Source: Nostoc sp. GT001 (lineage in GTDB: Bacteria; Cyanobacteriota; Cyanobacteriia; Cyanobacteriales; Nostocaceae). Taken from it: a stretch of 64,000 nucleotides of DNA. The position numbers were made by a program, and so were the translations under genes. The notes below the pieces were generated by a model. It was given only the letters and a program-made list of their open reading frames with translations, made no database searches and had not been told where the DNA came from. The stretch spans positions 4,369,569 to 4,433,568 of the forward strand of contig NZ_JAUDRJ010000003.1 in the NCBI RefSeq assembly GCF_030382115.1, read 5' to 3'. Shown one piece after another: positions 8,598-17,479 of the stretch (position 1 is the stretch's first letter; each line of letters opens with the position of its first letter).

Positions 8598-8601
8598 TTG
8601 G

Positions 8602-10446
8602 TTAAAAAATAAATTGCATTCGTAAGTAACCCACGTAGATAGTCGGATTATCAGAAAAATTATTTGGGTTCCAGATTGCATAAGCAGATGGGTTAATTGC
8701 GATATTGTTGGAGAGGGGCAAGAAATAGGTGGCTTCTAACTCATATTGGTTTCCACCATCGCCACCAGTAGAAACAAGGTATTCTCGACCTTCAGTAACA
8801 GAATAGGGAACTGTATAAGAAAGGACGCCTATTGCTCCTTCACTACCCAGGTCTGGGAAAGCAAGTCCTATTTGATAGGATTGAGCATTCACATTACCAT
8901 TAGACACACCTGGAGTTGCTGGTTCTAAATCGATCCTAGAGTAAGAATAGCGTCCAAAGACCCCAAATTTTTGATTTAACAACCAGTCTGCACTTACACT
9001 AAAGGCGTTAGAACTCCCTCCTCTGAGGGGACCACCACGCCCGTCATCAGCTAATCCTATAATAGGTCTTTCAAAAATTTGTCCTATTTGGTTAGTTCCT
9101 TGATTGCCCTTGACATAGGTAAACCTGATGTTGGCATTCCGGGTTGGAGAGTAAGTCAACATAGCCGTCAGCGAGTTAGTGCGGTTAGACCCAAACAACC
9201 CCCTAGTGGGGTCAGATGCAGCATTAGTAGGTAAAAACTCGTTACTCTCCGCTAAATATCCAGAAGATAATGTAAGTTGGTCACTTAATTTCCATGACAC
9301 GACTGCACCTGCACCCCGTACAGTAGTAATCAGTGTGGGACTATTTACAGCGTTGAAGCTTCCTGCTCCCCCTGCGTAAGGGTTGGTAAATCTATTAATG
9401 TCGAAAAGGGTTAGCCAATTGATGCGTGGACCAACTGTTACCTGAAATGATTCTGTAATCGGAAAGGAGTAGTATAAATCAAAGACTGTTAAGCTATCAA
9501 GTTGGGTACCAGCAAGAAAATCTCCTAAAGGCAATCCCAAAGTACTAATTCCACCAGAGCCGTACTCGGTAGTGACAGGGGTTCTAGAATTACCAGCAGC
9601 AAGTTGCAGTACTAGAGAGTCTTTACCAGTAAAAGATGTGTTAAGTCCCAGAACTGTTTGATAACTGAAAGTGATATTAGGTTTACTGTTAACAAGTTCT
9701 ACTTCAGGTATGCCACCCACACGACGCCCAGTTTCTCTTTTCACAGAACCATTGGTGGTGGCTCCAACAATATTAAACGAAACCAAACCATTCAGTTTAG
9801 TTGTTGTGGAGAATTCATTGGCCTCTAGTTCAGCAATATGAGTTTCTAAAGTATCAACTCGACCCCGTAGTGTAGTTAATTCAGCAGTAAACTCCTCTTG
9901 CAGTCTTCGCAGAGTTTCTAAATCTTCTGTTGTAACTTTGTCAGATGTACCAGCAGGAATAAATTCCTTAATCCGATCAAGCACTGCATTTAAACTTGCA
10001 GCAAATTCATAGCGTGTTAGCGCCTGATTACCTCTAAACGTGTTATCTGAATATCCAGCGATTCCGCCGTAACGTTCAATCAAAGACTGTAGGGCAGTGT
10101 ATGCCCAATCACTGGGTTGTACATCAGATAGTTCAGAGACATCAGTTATCTGAGTCATTAGAGCATGAATATTTCCTTGCTGTTTGGATTGAATTGAACG
10201 ATCCAGATTCAAATCATAATCACCAATTTGAGAATTTGCTGCTGATGTTGTTGTTAGTTCTGTGGTATCTAGTTTGCCTGGAATTAGAGTTGTAGCGTTT
10301 GATGATTTATTTACTTCTGGTGCTGCTAAAACAGAGGAAAAACCTGTTGCAATCCAACTAAAATTACCAGAAATCAAGGTGAAAAATATTATCTGCTTAA
10401 AAGGGAAACGTGATTTCACTGCTCTCTCCTTGATCGCACCACTCAT
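8602..10446 (-). CDS. SLH-domain outer-membrane porin (OprB-like)
   Basis: 614 residues. Signal peptide at about 1-42, then an SLH domain at about 105-165 (DVQPSDWAYTALQSLIERYG, RYEFAASLNAVLDRI) that anchors to peptidoglycan-linked polymer. Next comes a short coiled coil around 180-225 (LETLRRLQEEFTAELTTLRG) and an OprB-type beta barrel to the C-terminal aromatic (MQFIF). This is the standard cyanobacterial porin architecture; some members are proposed to be iron-uptake porins, but the substrate cannot be told here. ATG at 10446 is supported by the signal peptide. The gene converges on the cupin gene. Confidence 0.92.
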   Translation of the reverse strand: MSGAIKERAVKSRFPFKQIIFFTLISGNFSWIATGFSSVLAAPEVNKSSNATTLIPGKLDTTELTTTSAANSQIGDYDLNLDRSIQSKQQGNIHALMTQITDVSELSDVQPSDWAYTALQSLIERYGGIAGYSDNTFRGNQALTRYEFAASLNAVLDRIKEFIPAGTSDKVTTEDLETLRRLQEEFTAELTTLRGRVDTLETHIAELEANEFSTTTKLNGLVSFNIVGATTNGSVKRETGRRVGGIPEVELVNSKPNITFSYQTVLGLNTSFTGKDSLVLQLAAGNSRTPVTTEYGSGGISTLGLPLGDFLAGTQLDSLTVFDLYYSFPITESFQVTVGPRINWLTLFDINRFTNPYAGGAGSFNAVNSPTLITTVRGAGAVVSWKLSDQLTLSSGYLAESNEFLPTNAASDPTRGLFGSNRTNSLTAMLTYSPTRNANIRFTYVKGNQGTNQIGQIFERPIIGLADDGRGGPLRGGSSNAFSVSADWLLNQKFGVFGRYSYSRIDLEPATPGVSNGNVNAQSYQIGLAFPDLGSEGAIGVLSYTVPYSVTEGREYLVSTGGDGGNQYELEATYFLPLSNNIAINPSAYAIWNPNNFSDNPTIYVGYLRMQFIF

Positions 10447-10504
10447 ATAGCTAAAAACAGGTGTTTTACCTTAATTCACATACTTTAACTTTTGCCAACG
10501 TATA

Positions 10505-11203
10505 TTAGTAGACTGGCTCTCCAGCAGCCCAGTACTCATTAGTAACAAAGCGAAAAATATATTTAGGTTCAACAAAGTTTTCCATATCTGGCATAACTTT
10601 ATCTTGATACTCTGGCGACTTCATCATTTTTTCAATTGCCTGCGTGTCGTCAAACCAAATTTGCTCAACACCGTCAAAACTAGATTCACCAATTACATAA
10701 AAATAATCTTGTACATGGCATTGAACATAACGTCGTATACCAGGTAGATTCAGTACAAGGGAGCTATGAGTTTCCAGCCAATATTGGCGAAATTCAGCCA
10801 ATGACATACCAGGTTTACGCTTCAGTAGAATAAACATTTTGACTAAGCTAGATTCTTGTTTGAGTGCGTCTTTTTCCTTCAGGACATAATCTTCTGTATC
10901 CAAAACGAATATTTGCCAGAATGCAACAAAGTTAGGTTCATCGGGTCTAGCTCCTTGTATATACTCTTTAGACTGAATTGCCTCTAGCATTGCATTCTCA
11001 TTTTCAAACCAACTTTCACTTACTCCACCACTAAAAAGATCATTTCCTTGGTCTTCTAAAAAGGGAATTTTAAAAGAGATAAGGTAAGGCTTTAGGTGAG
11101 GCATTTTTATTGCTAGAGGTACATGATTTTCCTTCCAGTGACGTTGAAATTCTTCTTCGGTTATTCCTGGCTTAGGAGGAACAAAAATCATTCGATGAAT
11201 CAT
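10505..11203 (-). CDS. Double EthD-domain protein
   Basis: 232 residues made of two EthD/dimeric alpha-beta-barrel domains in one chain: MIFVPPKPGITEEEFQRHW near the start, and FILLKRKPGMSLAEFRQYW from about residue 122. EthD proteins normally dimerise, so the duplicated chain probably forms the barrel internally. The family includes accessory proteins of ether degradation and polyketide cyclase-like or monooxygenase enzymes; no substrate can be named. No signal peptide. ATG 11203 has an AAGGAAA ribosome-binding stretch. It sits 58 bp upstream of the porin gene on the same strand, with no visible functional link. Confidence 0.8.
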   Translation of the reverse strand: MIHRMIFVPPKPGITEEEFQRHWKENHVPLAIKMPHLKPYLISFKIPFLEDQGNDLFSGGVSESWFENENAMLEAIQSKEYIQGARPDEPNFVAFWQIFVLDTEDYVLKEKDALKQESSLVKMFILLKRKPGMSLAEFRQYWLETHSSLVLNLPGIRRYVQCHVQDYFYVIGESSFDGVEQIWFDDTQAIEKMMKSPEYQDKVMPDMENFVEPKYIFRFVTNEYWAAGEPVY

Positions 11204-11377
11204 AATATGGTTTCCTTATTAAGTAAATTGTTGCTATTTCAGAATAATTAATGATGTCAATAGATACTCATTTCAAGTCAAAAATGATGCATTTATGCGT
11301 CTGAATGCGGATTTTCGGCTTTTGGAATTTGTTTGATATTCTTTTAAGAGGATCAACAAAGATAAGAACACTTAGAC

Positions 11378-11482
11378 TTACAGCACTTCCGTTAGCTATG
11401 AGGTACATCCTAAAATCTGAAAGCTTTGATAGGAGAGGACAAGAAGAAAAACCGTATTGCATAATAGCCGGAAGCGCTGTAA
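11378..11482. repeat. Palindromic MITE-like element
   Basis: TTACAGCACTTCCG (11378-11391) and CGGAAGCGCTGTAA (11469-11482) are inverted copies with one mismatch, and the similarity continues imperfectly inward (GTTAGCTATG against CATAATAGCC). The unit is 105 bp, non-coding. Confidence 0.65.
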
Positions 11483-12099
11483 ATAAGGTTTGTACTTTTG
11501 TTATTAGAAATAGCAAACAAGCTTTATAATCCAATCTAAGTTAGCAAAAGCACCTTTTTAAACATAAGTGATTTTTCTAAAATGACACATAATTTTACTC
11601 TGAACGTTTTAAAGTTTAGAGAGCAAAAAGCACCACTACAAGGGTAAATATTTAGGGTCAAGTTTGGATTTTTTCGATATTAAAATTAGATTGATTACAC
11701 GCCGGAGTAAAAAAAACTATAAAATCTATTGAAGATATATTTGTTTGCAATAGGTCTCGTTGTTTTGGAATTAGCTTACCAATGACAAAATTTACTAGAG
11801 AAAATTAGATTAGCAGACTACTAGCAAAAGAATACAAACTATTTATGAAATATCCACCCTTGTTATAATGCTTGGTGCTTATTAAACTTATAGCGTTTCC
11901 CTCTTCTAAGAAACAAGGCAGGAGGCAGGAGGTCACTGAGCGTAGCCGAAGTGAGGCAGAAGGCAAGAGGATTAGACTTGTTTCTTCCATCCATAACGGA
12001 AGCGAGCGCGTCCGTAAACAGCTTTTGTCAAAGTGGAAAAACCCAATCGCTAAAAGCTTTTCGCAGCTTTACTTTTCACTTTTTGGCTATAGATTTTAA

Positions 12100-12273
12100 T
12101 TTATATTAGAAAATAAAGCCTCAAACCTTTGTGAAATAAAAGTTCCAGAGCCTGATTTAGATTATTGTTTTCTGAAAGTGACAGAAGCTGTTTACGAGCG
12201 ATCGCCCGTAATGGATGTAAAGAAACAGAAATATTTCTTAGAAAAGGGATATTCATCAATAGTCAGCCTTTAG
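12100..12273 (+). pseudogene. Possible coding remnant, unidentified
   Basis: An open frame of 57 codons without an ATG near its beginning, reading KVPEPDLDYCFLKVTEAVYE and then MDVKKQKYFLEKGYSSIVSL before TAG 12271. Residue composition looks protein-like, unlike the surrounding AT-rich DNA, which suggests the tail of a lost gene. I do not recognise the family. It could equally be a chance frame. Confidence 0.25.
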
Positions 12274-12339
12274 AGCTTTGTCTATGCTCAGAAAAGCTAC
12301 CAAAAAAAGTTAGGAAATTAGTCAGTTGGAGGTAACTGT

Positions 12340-12972
12340 GTGAATATTGGCATTATCGGTTCAGGAAATATCGGAGGCAGTCTAGGTAATATCTGGGCAA
12401 AGAAGGGTCACAAAGTTATGTTTAGCGGCTCGCGCGATCGGCAGAAACTGCAAGAGGTAGCCAAGTCTGCTGGTGAAAATGCCAGCATAGGTAGTGTGGC
12501 AGAAGCGGCACAGTTTGGCGAAGTAATTCTCCTTGCTGTACCCTGGCTCGCAGTCGAAGACGCTCTTGCTTGTACCGGGACAATTGAAGGGAAAATCCTG
12601 ATCGACAGCACGAACCCAATTGAGTCAAATTGTAGCGGTCTTTTGGTGGGATGGACAAATTCTGGCGGCGAAGAGGTAGCCAAGCATGTAAAAGGTGCTC
12701 GGGTTGTCAAGGCTTTCAACATTGTTGCAGCCAGCATATTTCAGAGCGAATCCCGGCTGTTTGGCTCGGAGCGAGCAGTCCTCTTCTACTGCGGTGACGA
12801 CAAAGTAGCTAAGATCGTAGTCGCTTCTTTGATTGAAGACGTTGGGTTTGAGCCGATGGATGTAGGACCACTGAGCAGTGCACGCTTCTTAGAACCAATG
12901 GAACAATTGTATGAGCAAATTGTGAAGTCAGGTATCACGAAGGAATTTGCGTTCACGTTAGCCCGTCGTTGA
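12340..12972 (+). CDS. NADPH-dependent F420 reductase-like dinucleotide-binding protein
   Basis: 210 residues. Starts at GTG 12340, with GGAGG (12328-12332) seven bases upstream, which decides the start. The Rossmann motif GSGNIGGSLG is at residues 7-16, with SGSRD after the second strand in the position that reads NADP phosphate. Later landmarks are the ILLAVPW strand, the VKAFN segment and GPLSSARFLEPM, all typical of the COG2085/NpdG-like family. In most bacteria these proteins are NADP-binding oxidoreductases of unknown substrate, not true F420 enzymes. It precedes an MDR oxidoreductase on the same strand by 170 bp. Confidence 0.85.
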   Translation: MNIGIIGSGNIGGSLGNIWAKKGHKVMFSGSRDRQKLQEVAKSAGENASIGSVAEAAQFGEVILLAVPWLAVEDALACTGTIEGKILIDSTNPIESNCSGLLVGWTNSGGEEVAKHVKGARVVKAFNIVAASIFQSESRLFGSERAVLFYCGDDKVAKIVVASLIEDVGFEPMDVGPLSSARFLEPMEQLYEQIVKSGITKEFAFTLARR

Positions 12973-13142
12973 AGAATTGATACTCCCCTCCTTGAAAGGG
13001 TATTTGTCAATCAAAAACTGCCATTGCTGTGCTAAATAGTGATTTTTTGTGATTGGACAACTCTTAACTTAAGGCTTCACCACTTACTAGCAAGACAGCC
13101 TAAAAATAGAAAATACTGACAGCATCTTGAAGGAGATAACTT

Positions 13143-14153
13143 ATGAAGGCATATGTAATTAAAGACACATTTGGCATAGATTCTCTCATCTTTACAGAGC
13201 GACCTGAGCCAATTCCTGGCCCTAATCAATTGCTCATCAAGTTGCGGGCAGTTTCACTGAACGCCCGTGACTTGATGGTTGTGAAAGGCGTATACACTCC
13301 TATTAAACCCTTACCTCTGATTCCTGTCTCTGATGGTGTTGGAGAAGTGATTGCAGTTGGAGAAGGTGTTACGCGTGTAAAGATCGGAGACCGGGTGGCT
13401 AGCATTTTCATGCAGAAGTGGCTTGCTGGTAAACTGACAGCAGAAAAGGCTCAGTCGGACTTGGGCGGATCGCAAGATGGGATGTTAGTAGAGTATGCGG
13501 TACTGCATGAGGATGGCGTTGTGCATGTACCGGAACATCTGTCAGATGAGGAAGCTGCTACACTACCTTGTGCAGGAGTTACAGCTTGGCACGCCCTGAT
13601 TACAGAGGGTGACGTGAAAGCAGGAGAAACTGTACTCTTGCAAGGCACGGGAGGCGTCTCTATGTTCGCCTTGCAGTTTGCCAAAATTGCAGGTGCACGT
13701 GTAATTGTGACATCAAGTAGCGACGAAAAGTTGGAGCGAGTACGTCAGTTGGGAGCTTCCGATGAGATTAACTACAAGCAGACACCGAACTGGGATGAAA
13801 AAGCCCGGGAACTTACCGGAGGCGTCGGTCTAGACCACATCATGGAAGTAGGCGGTGCTGGAACTTTTGCAAAGTCTCTGCGTGCAGTTCGTCTTGGTGG
13901 TCAGATTAGCTTGATCGGTGTTCTCACGGGTATGGCGGCAGATTTAAATATCGTCCCAATTGTTCAGCAGAACGTGCGGGTTCAGGGAATACACGTCGGT
14001 CATCGTGATATGTTCGAGGATATGAATCGGGCGATCGCACAGCATCAGTTACGACCGATAGTAGATCGAGTATTTTCCTTTGATGAGACACCTGAAGCAT
14101 TTGAGTATATGGAAAAAGGTGCACACTTCGGCAAAATTTGTATCCGCTTTTAA
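13143..14153 (+). CDS. Zinc-less MDR NAD(P)-dependent oxidoreductase, copy 1
   Basis: 336 residues of the medium-chain dehydrogenase/reductase family. The GroES-like N-terminal domain lacks the catalytic-zinc GHE motif (it reads VSDGVGEV), so it belongs with quinone-oxidoreductase or enoyl-reductase types, not zinc alcohol dehydrogenases. The Rossmann domain has LQGTGGVSMFALQFAK at about 158-173 and TSSSDEKL after it, suggesting NADPH. ATG 13143 has AAGGAG 8-13 bases upstream. A paralogue lies at 16297, the two flanking a histidine kinase gene. Substrate unknown; a role in reducing reactive carbonyls or quinones is only a family guess. Confidence 0.88.
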   Translation: MKAYVIKDTFGIDSLIFTERPEPIPGPNQLLIKLRAVSLNARDLMVVKGVYTPIKPLPLIPVSDGVGEVIAVGEGVTRVKIGDRVASIFMQKWLAGKLTAEKAQSDLGGSQDGMLVEYAVLHEDGVVHVPEHLSDEEAATLPCAGVTAWHALITEGDVKAGETVLLQGTGGVSMFALQFAKIAGARVIVTSSSDEKLERVRQLGASDEINYKQTPNWDEKARELTGGVGLDHIMEVGGAGTFAKSLRAVRLGGQISLIGVLTGMAADLNIVPIVQQNVRVQGIHVGHRDMFEDMNRAIAQHQLRPIVDRVFSFDETPEAFEYMEKGAHFGKICIRF

Positions 14154-14215
14154 TGTCTTGAAAGAGTGTCGTTGTAGCGGTGGGTGAGGGCGCAATGGCG
14201 GTTCCATTTATCTAC

Positions 14216-14307
14216 AGGACTTACGCACAGGTCACGGAAAATCAAACCACAGAGAACGCAGATAACACAGAGGAATAAGAGTTAGAGAGGTTTTTTGCGT
14301 AAGTCCT
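14216..14307. repeat. Palindromic MITE-like element
   Basis: AGGACTTACGCA (14216-14227) and TGCGTAAGTCCT (14296-14307) are exact 12-bp inverted copies enclosing a 68-bp A/G-rich core. The right end is 24 bp before the kinase start codon, so it may influence that gene's leader or promoter. Confidence 0.7.
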
Positions 14308-14331
14308 AATCTATTTTAGCAAGATTTAAGC

Positions 14332-15726
14332 ATGATAGACTTACAAAGTTTACGCCAGGTGTCCCTCTTTGCGCAGTTAAATGATCAGGATCTCCACTGG
14401 TTAGCAGAACACGGTAGCGACCTATGGCTAGAACCAGGTAAGAAATTCCCAAAAGAAGGAGAGCGTGCTGATTATTTTTACGTCCTTTTAGAAGGCAAGC
14501 TTCGGATCACGAAAAATTTCGGCGGTCACGAGATGTATTTGGCTACTTACGAACCTGGAACCCCCTTTGGTGAGGTTCCTTTGTTTACAAACAAGCCTTA
14601 CCTTGCTAGTGCTTGTGCTTTGCAGGAAAGCCATCTCTTCCGATTGAACAAAGACGCTTTTTGGGAAATGCTTACCAATCTTCCTTCGATTACCCGTAAT
14701 CTTCTGAACATCATGGGGGAACGAATGCAAGTCCTAGAGTCAACCTCACAACAACGTGAAAAACTTGTTGCACTTGGCACGTTGGCGGCTGGTCTTGCCC
14801 ATGAAATGAATAATCCTGCTGCTGCTAGTTGTCGAGCTGCCGAGCAATTACAAGAAACCCTTGAAAGGTTGTCATCATTCGCACTCAAGCTCAGTCAACA
14901 GCCGATAACTAAAGAGCAAATGGCGTATATTGTGAACTTACAGCACCACACGATCAAGCGTGCCACACCAGCGCCTTACATTGATTCACTAACACAGAGC
15001 GACCTAGAAAACGAGGTTGCAGACTGGCTAAAGACGCACAGCGTAGATGATGTATGGAAACTCACTCCAGCCCTAGTACAAGCTGGGCTAAACACTGAAT
15101 GGCTAGACACTTTTGTAGAACATGTAACTGCCGACTTGTTAAGCGATGCCCTGAAATGGCTTGAGGCAACACTAACAGGAGTTGAACTTTTAAACGAAAT
15201 CGAGCAAAGCACGACACGCATTTCTAAGCTAATCAAGGCGGTTAAGGATTACTCGTATATGGATCAGGCTCCACTACAGCAAGTGGATGTGCATGAGGGG
15301 CTGCAAAGTACGCTGGCAATTCTCGGTTACAAGCTTAAAAGAAGCGTGGTTGTAACCCGCGAGTACGATCTAAGCTTGCCCAGGATCTATGCTTATGGCA
15401 GTCAACTCAACCAAGTATGGACTAACCTAATTGATAATGCCATCAATGCGATCCAAGGAAATGGGCAGATTTGGATACGCACATCAAGAGAAAATGACAG
15501 CTTGCTAGTGGAGATTACCGACAATGGAGCCGGAATTCCGCCTGAGATTCATTCACGCATTTTCGAGCCATTTTTCACAACGAAGGGAGTGGGAGAAGGC
15601 ACAGGTTTGGGTCTGCATATCGCCTACCGCATTGTTGTTACACACCATCAAGGTGACATCAGCCTCATCTCCCAACCTGGATGTACTTGTTTTCAGGTTC
15701 GCTTACCTATAGAACAATCACACTAG
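14332..15726 (+). CDS. Cyclic-nucleotide-domain sensor histidine kinase
   Basis: 464 residues. An N-terminal cNMP/CRP-type sensor domain (about 5-130, VLLEGKLRIT, FGEVPLF) is followed directly by a HisKA segment with phospho-acceptor His157 in LAHEMNNPAAA, a helical insert, and a C-terminal HATPase with NLIDNAINAI, DNGAGIPP, FEPFFTTKG and GTGLGL. No membrane segment, so it is a soluble kinase. The same architecture occurs in the frameshifted gene at 29743, which adjoins a receiver-flavoprotein gene that is the likely partner type. No receiver gene lies beside this copy. Its stop codon lies inside the palindromic element at 15723. Confidence 0.9.
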   Translation: MIDLQSLRQVSLFAQLNDQDLHWLAEHGSDLWLEPGKKFPKEGERADYFYVLLEGKLRITKNFGGHEMYLATYEPGTPFGEVPLFTNKPYLASACALQESHLFRLNKDAFWEMLTNLPSITRNLLNIMGERMQVLESTSQQREKLVALGTLAAGLAHEMNNPAAASCRAAEQLQETLERLSSFALKLSQQPITKEQMAYIVNLQHHTIKRATPAPYIDSLTQSDLENEVADWLKTHSVDDVWKLTPALVQAGLNTEWLDTFVEHVTADLLSDALKWLEATLTGVELLNEIEQSTTRISKLIKAVKDYSYMDQAPLQQVDVHEGLQSTLAILGYKLKRSVVVTREYDLSLPRIYAYGSQLNQVWTNLIDNAINAIQGNGQIWIRTSRENDSLLVEITDNGAGIPPEIHSRIFEPFFTTKGVGEGTGLGLHIAYRIVVTHHQGDISLISQPGCTCFQVRLPIEQSH

Positions 15727-15842
15727 TAGTCTGCCAACCCAAAAATGTGCTTGTGAGGACTGGGAAAAGGGTAAGGGATTTAAACCCTTTCCCCCTTCCC
15801 CTTTACCCTTTACCCCGCCAAGTTCACTTGGCGGACTACTAG
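15723..15842. repeat. MITE-like element carrying the kinase stop codon
   Basis: CTAGTAGTCTGCCAA (15723-15737) and TTGGCGGACTACTAG (15828-15842) are 15-bp terminal inverted repeats with one mismatch around a polypurine/polypyrimidine core. The TAG of the upstream kinase (15724-15726) is part of the left arm. A one-ended relative begins at 19507. Confidence 0.8.
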
Positions 15843-16296
15843 AACCACTGGCGCGATCGCTTATCAAATATCCAAAGTTTTATACTTCTGGAATAGCACC
15901 ACAAAATACAACCTTGTCCCAAAAAATTGTCCCTTGTAACTATGTTTCATAACTTGTAGACTGAACGCATAGTCATGGCAAACGGATCTTAACTTAGAAA
16001 CGCCCAATCATTAAGGATTGTAGACCTCAAAATATTTATCCTCATCTACCAATGTTTGAAGGGAGCAGTCTGAGCATTGCGATGGTTTATGTGACAACTT
16101 CCAACAAAAAAGAAGAGTTTGCCAGCGAGGATGAGCGCTTCTTTTTAGCTAATAACAGCATAAAGGAAGTTCTTGGTGGAAGCTTATAGCAGTTAGCAGT
16201 CAGTATTCAGCCTTAAACAAGCTGTTTGTCAGGTTGCAATGTATTTTTTTGAACTACGAAGAAAATTTCTGATACACAAAAAGGAGCAAGTTGAAA
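15843..16296. other. Spacer before second MDR gene
   Basis: About 450 bp with no confident gene. A 45-codon frame at 16052-16189 begins with ATG but has no ribosome-binding site and no recognisable motif. AAGGAG at 16281-16286 belongs to the next gene. Confidence 0.5.
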
Positions 16297-17310
16297 ATGA
16301 AAGCATATGAAGTTCAAAATGTCGCTGGAGTGAATCAATTTAAGCGGACTGAACTACCACAACCAAGCCCCGGTTGTAGACAAGTCCTAATCAAAGTAAA
16401 GGCAGTTTCTATCAATGACCGAGATCGGATGATTGCCAAAGGTGTATATCCGTTCGCTTTAAGTTTGCCATTAATTCCTCTAAGCGATGGAGTGGGAGAA
16501 GTCGTAGCCTTGGGCGATGGTGTGACACGGGTAAAACTAGGCGATCGCGTCTGTGGAAACTTTGTCCAAAAATGGGTTTCTGGAGAACTAAGCGAGTGGA
16601 TGACCAAGTTTACCCTTGGTTCGATATTACCGGGCTTGTTGGCAGAATATGCTGTTTTAGATGAAGAATCACTAGTGCAAGTACCAGAACACCTCACCGA
16701 CGAAGAAGCTGCTACGCTACCCTCTGCTGCTCTCACCGCGTGGCACTCACTCTTGACAGAAGGGGGACTACAAGCTGGTGATACAGTTCTTTTACAAGGC
16801 ACATCTGCTGTTTCACTGTTTGCTTTGCAATTTGCCCATTTTGCGGGTGCAAGAGTCATTATCACCTCCAGTAGTGACGCCAAACTGTCACGTGTCAAGG
16901 AGTTGGGCGCATCAGATGTCATCAACTACAAACAAACCCCTGATTGGGAGGAGCAGGTATTGCAGTTAACTCAAGGACGTGGTGTTGATTACGTAGTTGA
17001 AATGAGTGGTGGTGCTTCCTTGGCTAAGTCAATGCAAGTGGTACGTTTAGGTGGAACGATTCTCATGGTAGGAGCACAAGCGGTTTCAGATGCCGGAATT
17101 AATGCATTACAATTCATTCTCGGCCGCATCCGATTACGTGGCATTTTGACTCCTGGACATCGTGAATCTTTTGAAGCTATGAACCGTGCTATTAGCATCG
17201 CTAAACTCCGTCCTATCGTCGATAGTGTCTTTGAGTTTGAGCAAGCCCAAGAAGCGTTTGATTACATGAATCAAGGCAAGTACTTTGGCAAGATTAGCAT
17301 TAGAGTGTAG
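16297..17310 (+). CDS. Zinc-less MDR NAD(P)-dependent oxidoreductase, copy 2
   Basis: 337 residues, paralogue of the gene at 13143: same GroES-like fold with LSDGVGEV in place of the zinc GHE motif, EEAATLPSAALTAWHSL, and a Rossmann segment LQGTSAVSLFALQFAH where the usual glycine-rich GxGGV is altered to GTSAV. ATG 16297 is chosen over TTG 16291 because AAGGAG (16281-16286) is ten bases upstream. The changed glycine motif may alter cofactor geometry but is tolerated in this subfamily. Substrate unknown. Confidence 0.87.
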   Translation: MKAYEVQNVAGVNQFKRTELPQPSPGCRQVLIKVKAVSINDRDRMIAKGVYPFALSLPLIPLSDGVGEVVALGDGVTRVKLGDRVCGNFVQKWVSGELSEWMTKFTLGSILPGLLAEYAVLDEESLVQVPEHLTDEEAATLPSAALTAWHSLLTEGGLQAGDTVLLQGTSAVSLFALQFAHFAGARVIITSSSDAKLSRVKELGASDVINYKQTPDWEEQVLQLTQGRGVDYVVEMSGGASLAKSMQVVRLGGTILMVGAQAVSDAGINALQFILGRIRLRGILTPGHRESFEAMNRAISIAKLRPIVDSVFEFEQAQEAFDYMNQGKYFGKISIRV

Positions 17311-17479
17311 GAAGTATAGCGGTTACTTCGGATTACTGCAAAAAACTGGGATGCTCCTGTGTTACTTAACTTTTTCATAAAAACCAAATTGGCATTATGA
17401 TAAGAACCTCTGCACTATTTTCTAATCATTTAATTGGTGGTTGATATATTCTTCTAGTCTAAAAAGCAGAAATAAACTC

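Larger units (their letters stand above)
8211..8601. other. Repeat-rich spacer between cupin and porin genes
   Basis: 391 bp with no credible gene between two convergent genes. It holds three foldable units: the hairpin at 8284-8313, a 10-bp stem AACCCGACTT (8445-8454) with AAGTCGGGTT (8478-8487) followed by TTTTG-like sequence that could terminate transcription, and the palindromic element at 8493-8597. The phrase CTTTTCTTAGTGCCATTC (about 8334) also occurs near 34271. Confidence 0.6.
11204..12339. other. Long spacer with palindrome and a possible decayed ORF
   Basis: 1.1 kb without a convincing gene, AT-rich, upstream of divergent genes. It contains the palindromic element at 11378-11482, a dispersed fragment about 11938 (GAGCGTAGCCGAAGTGAGGC, also found as a variant near 38522 and 48521) and an open frame at 12100-12273. 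Confidence 0.6.

Noticed and set aside
16052..16189. 45-codon plus-strand frame starting with ATG
   Set aside because: No ribosome-binding site, no recognisable motif and no support from neighbours; probably chance.
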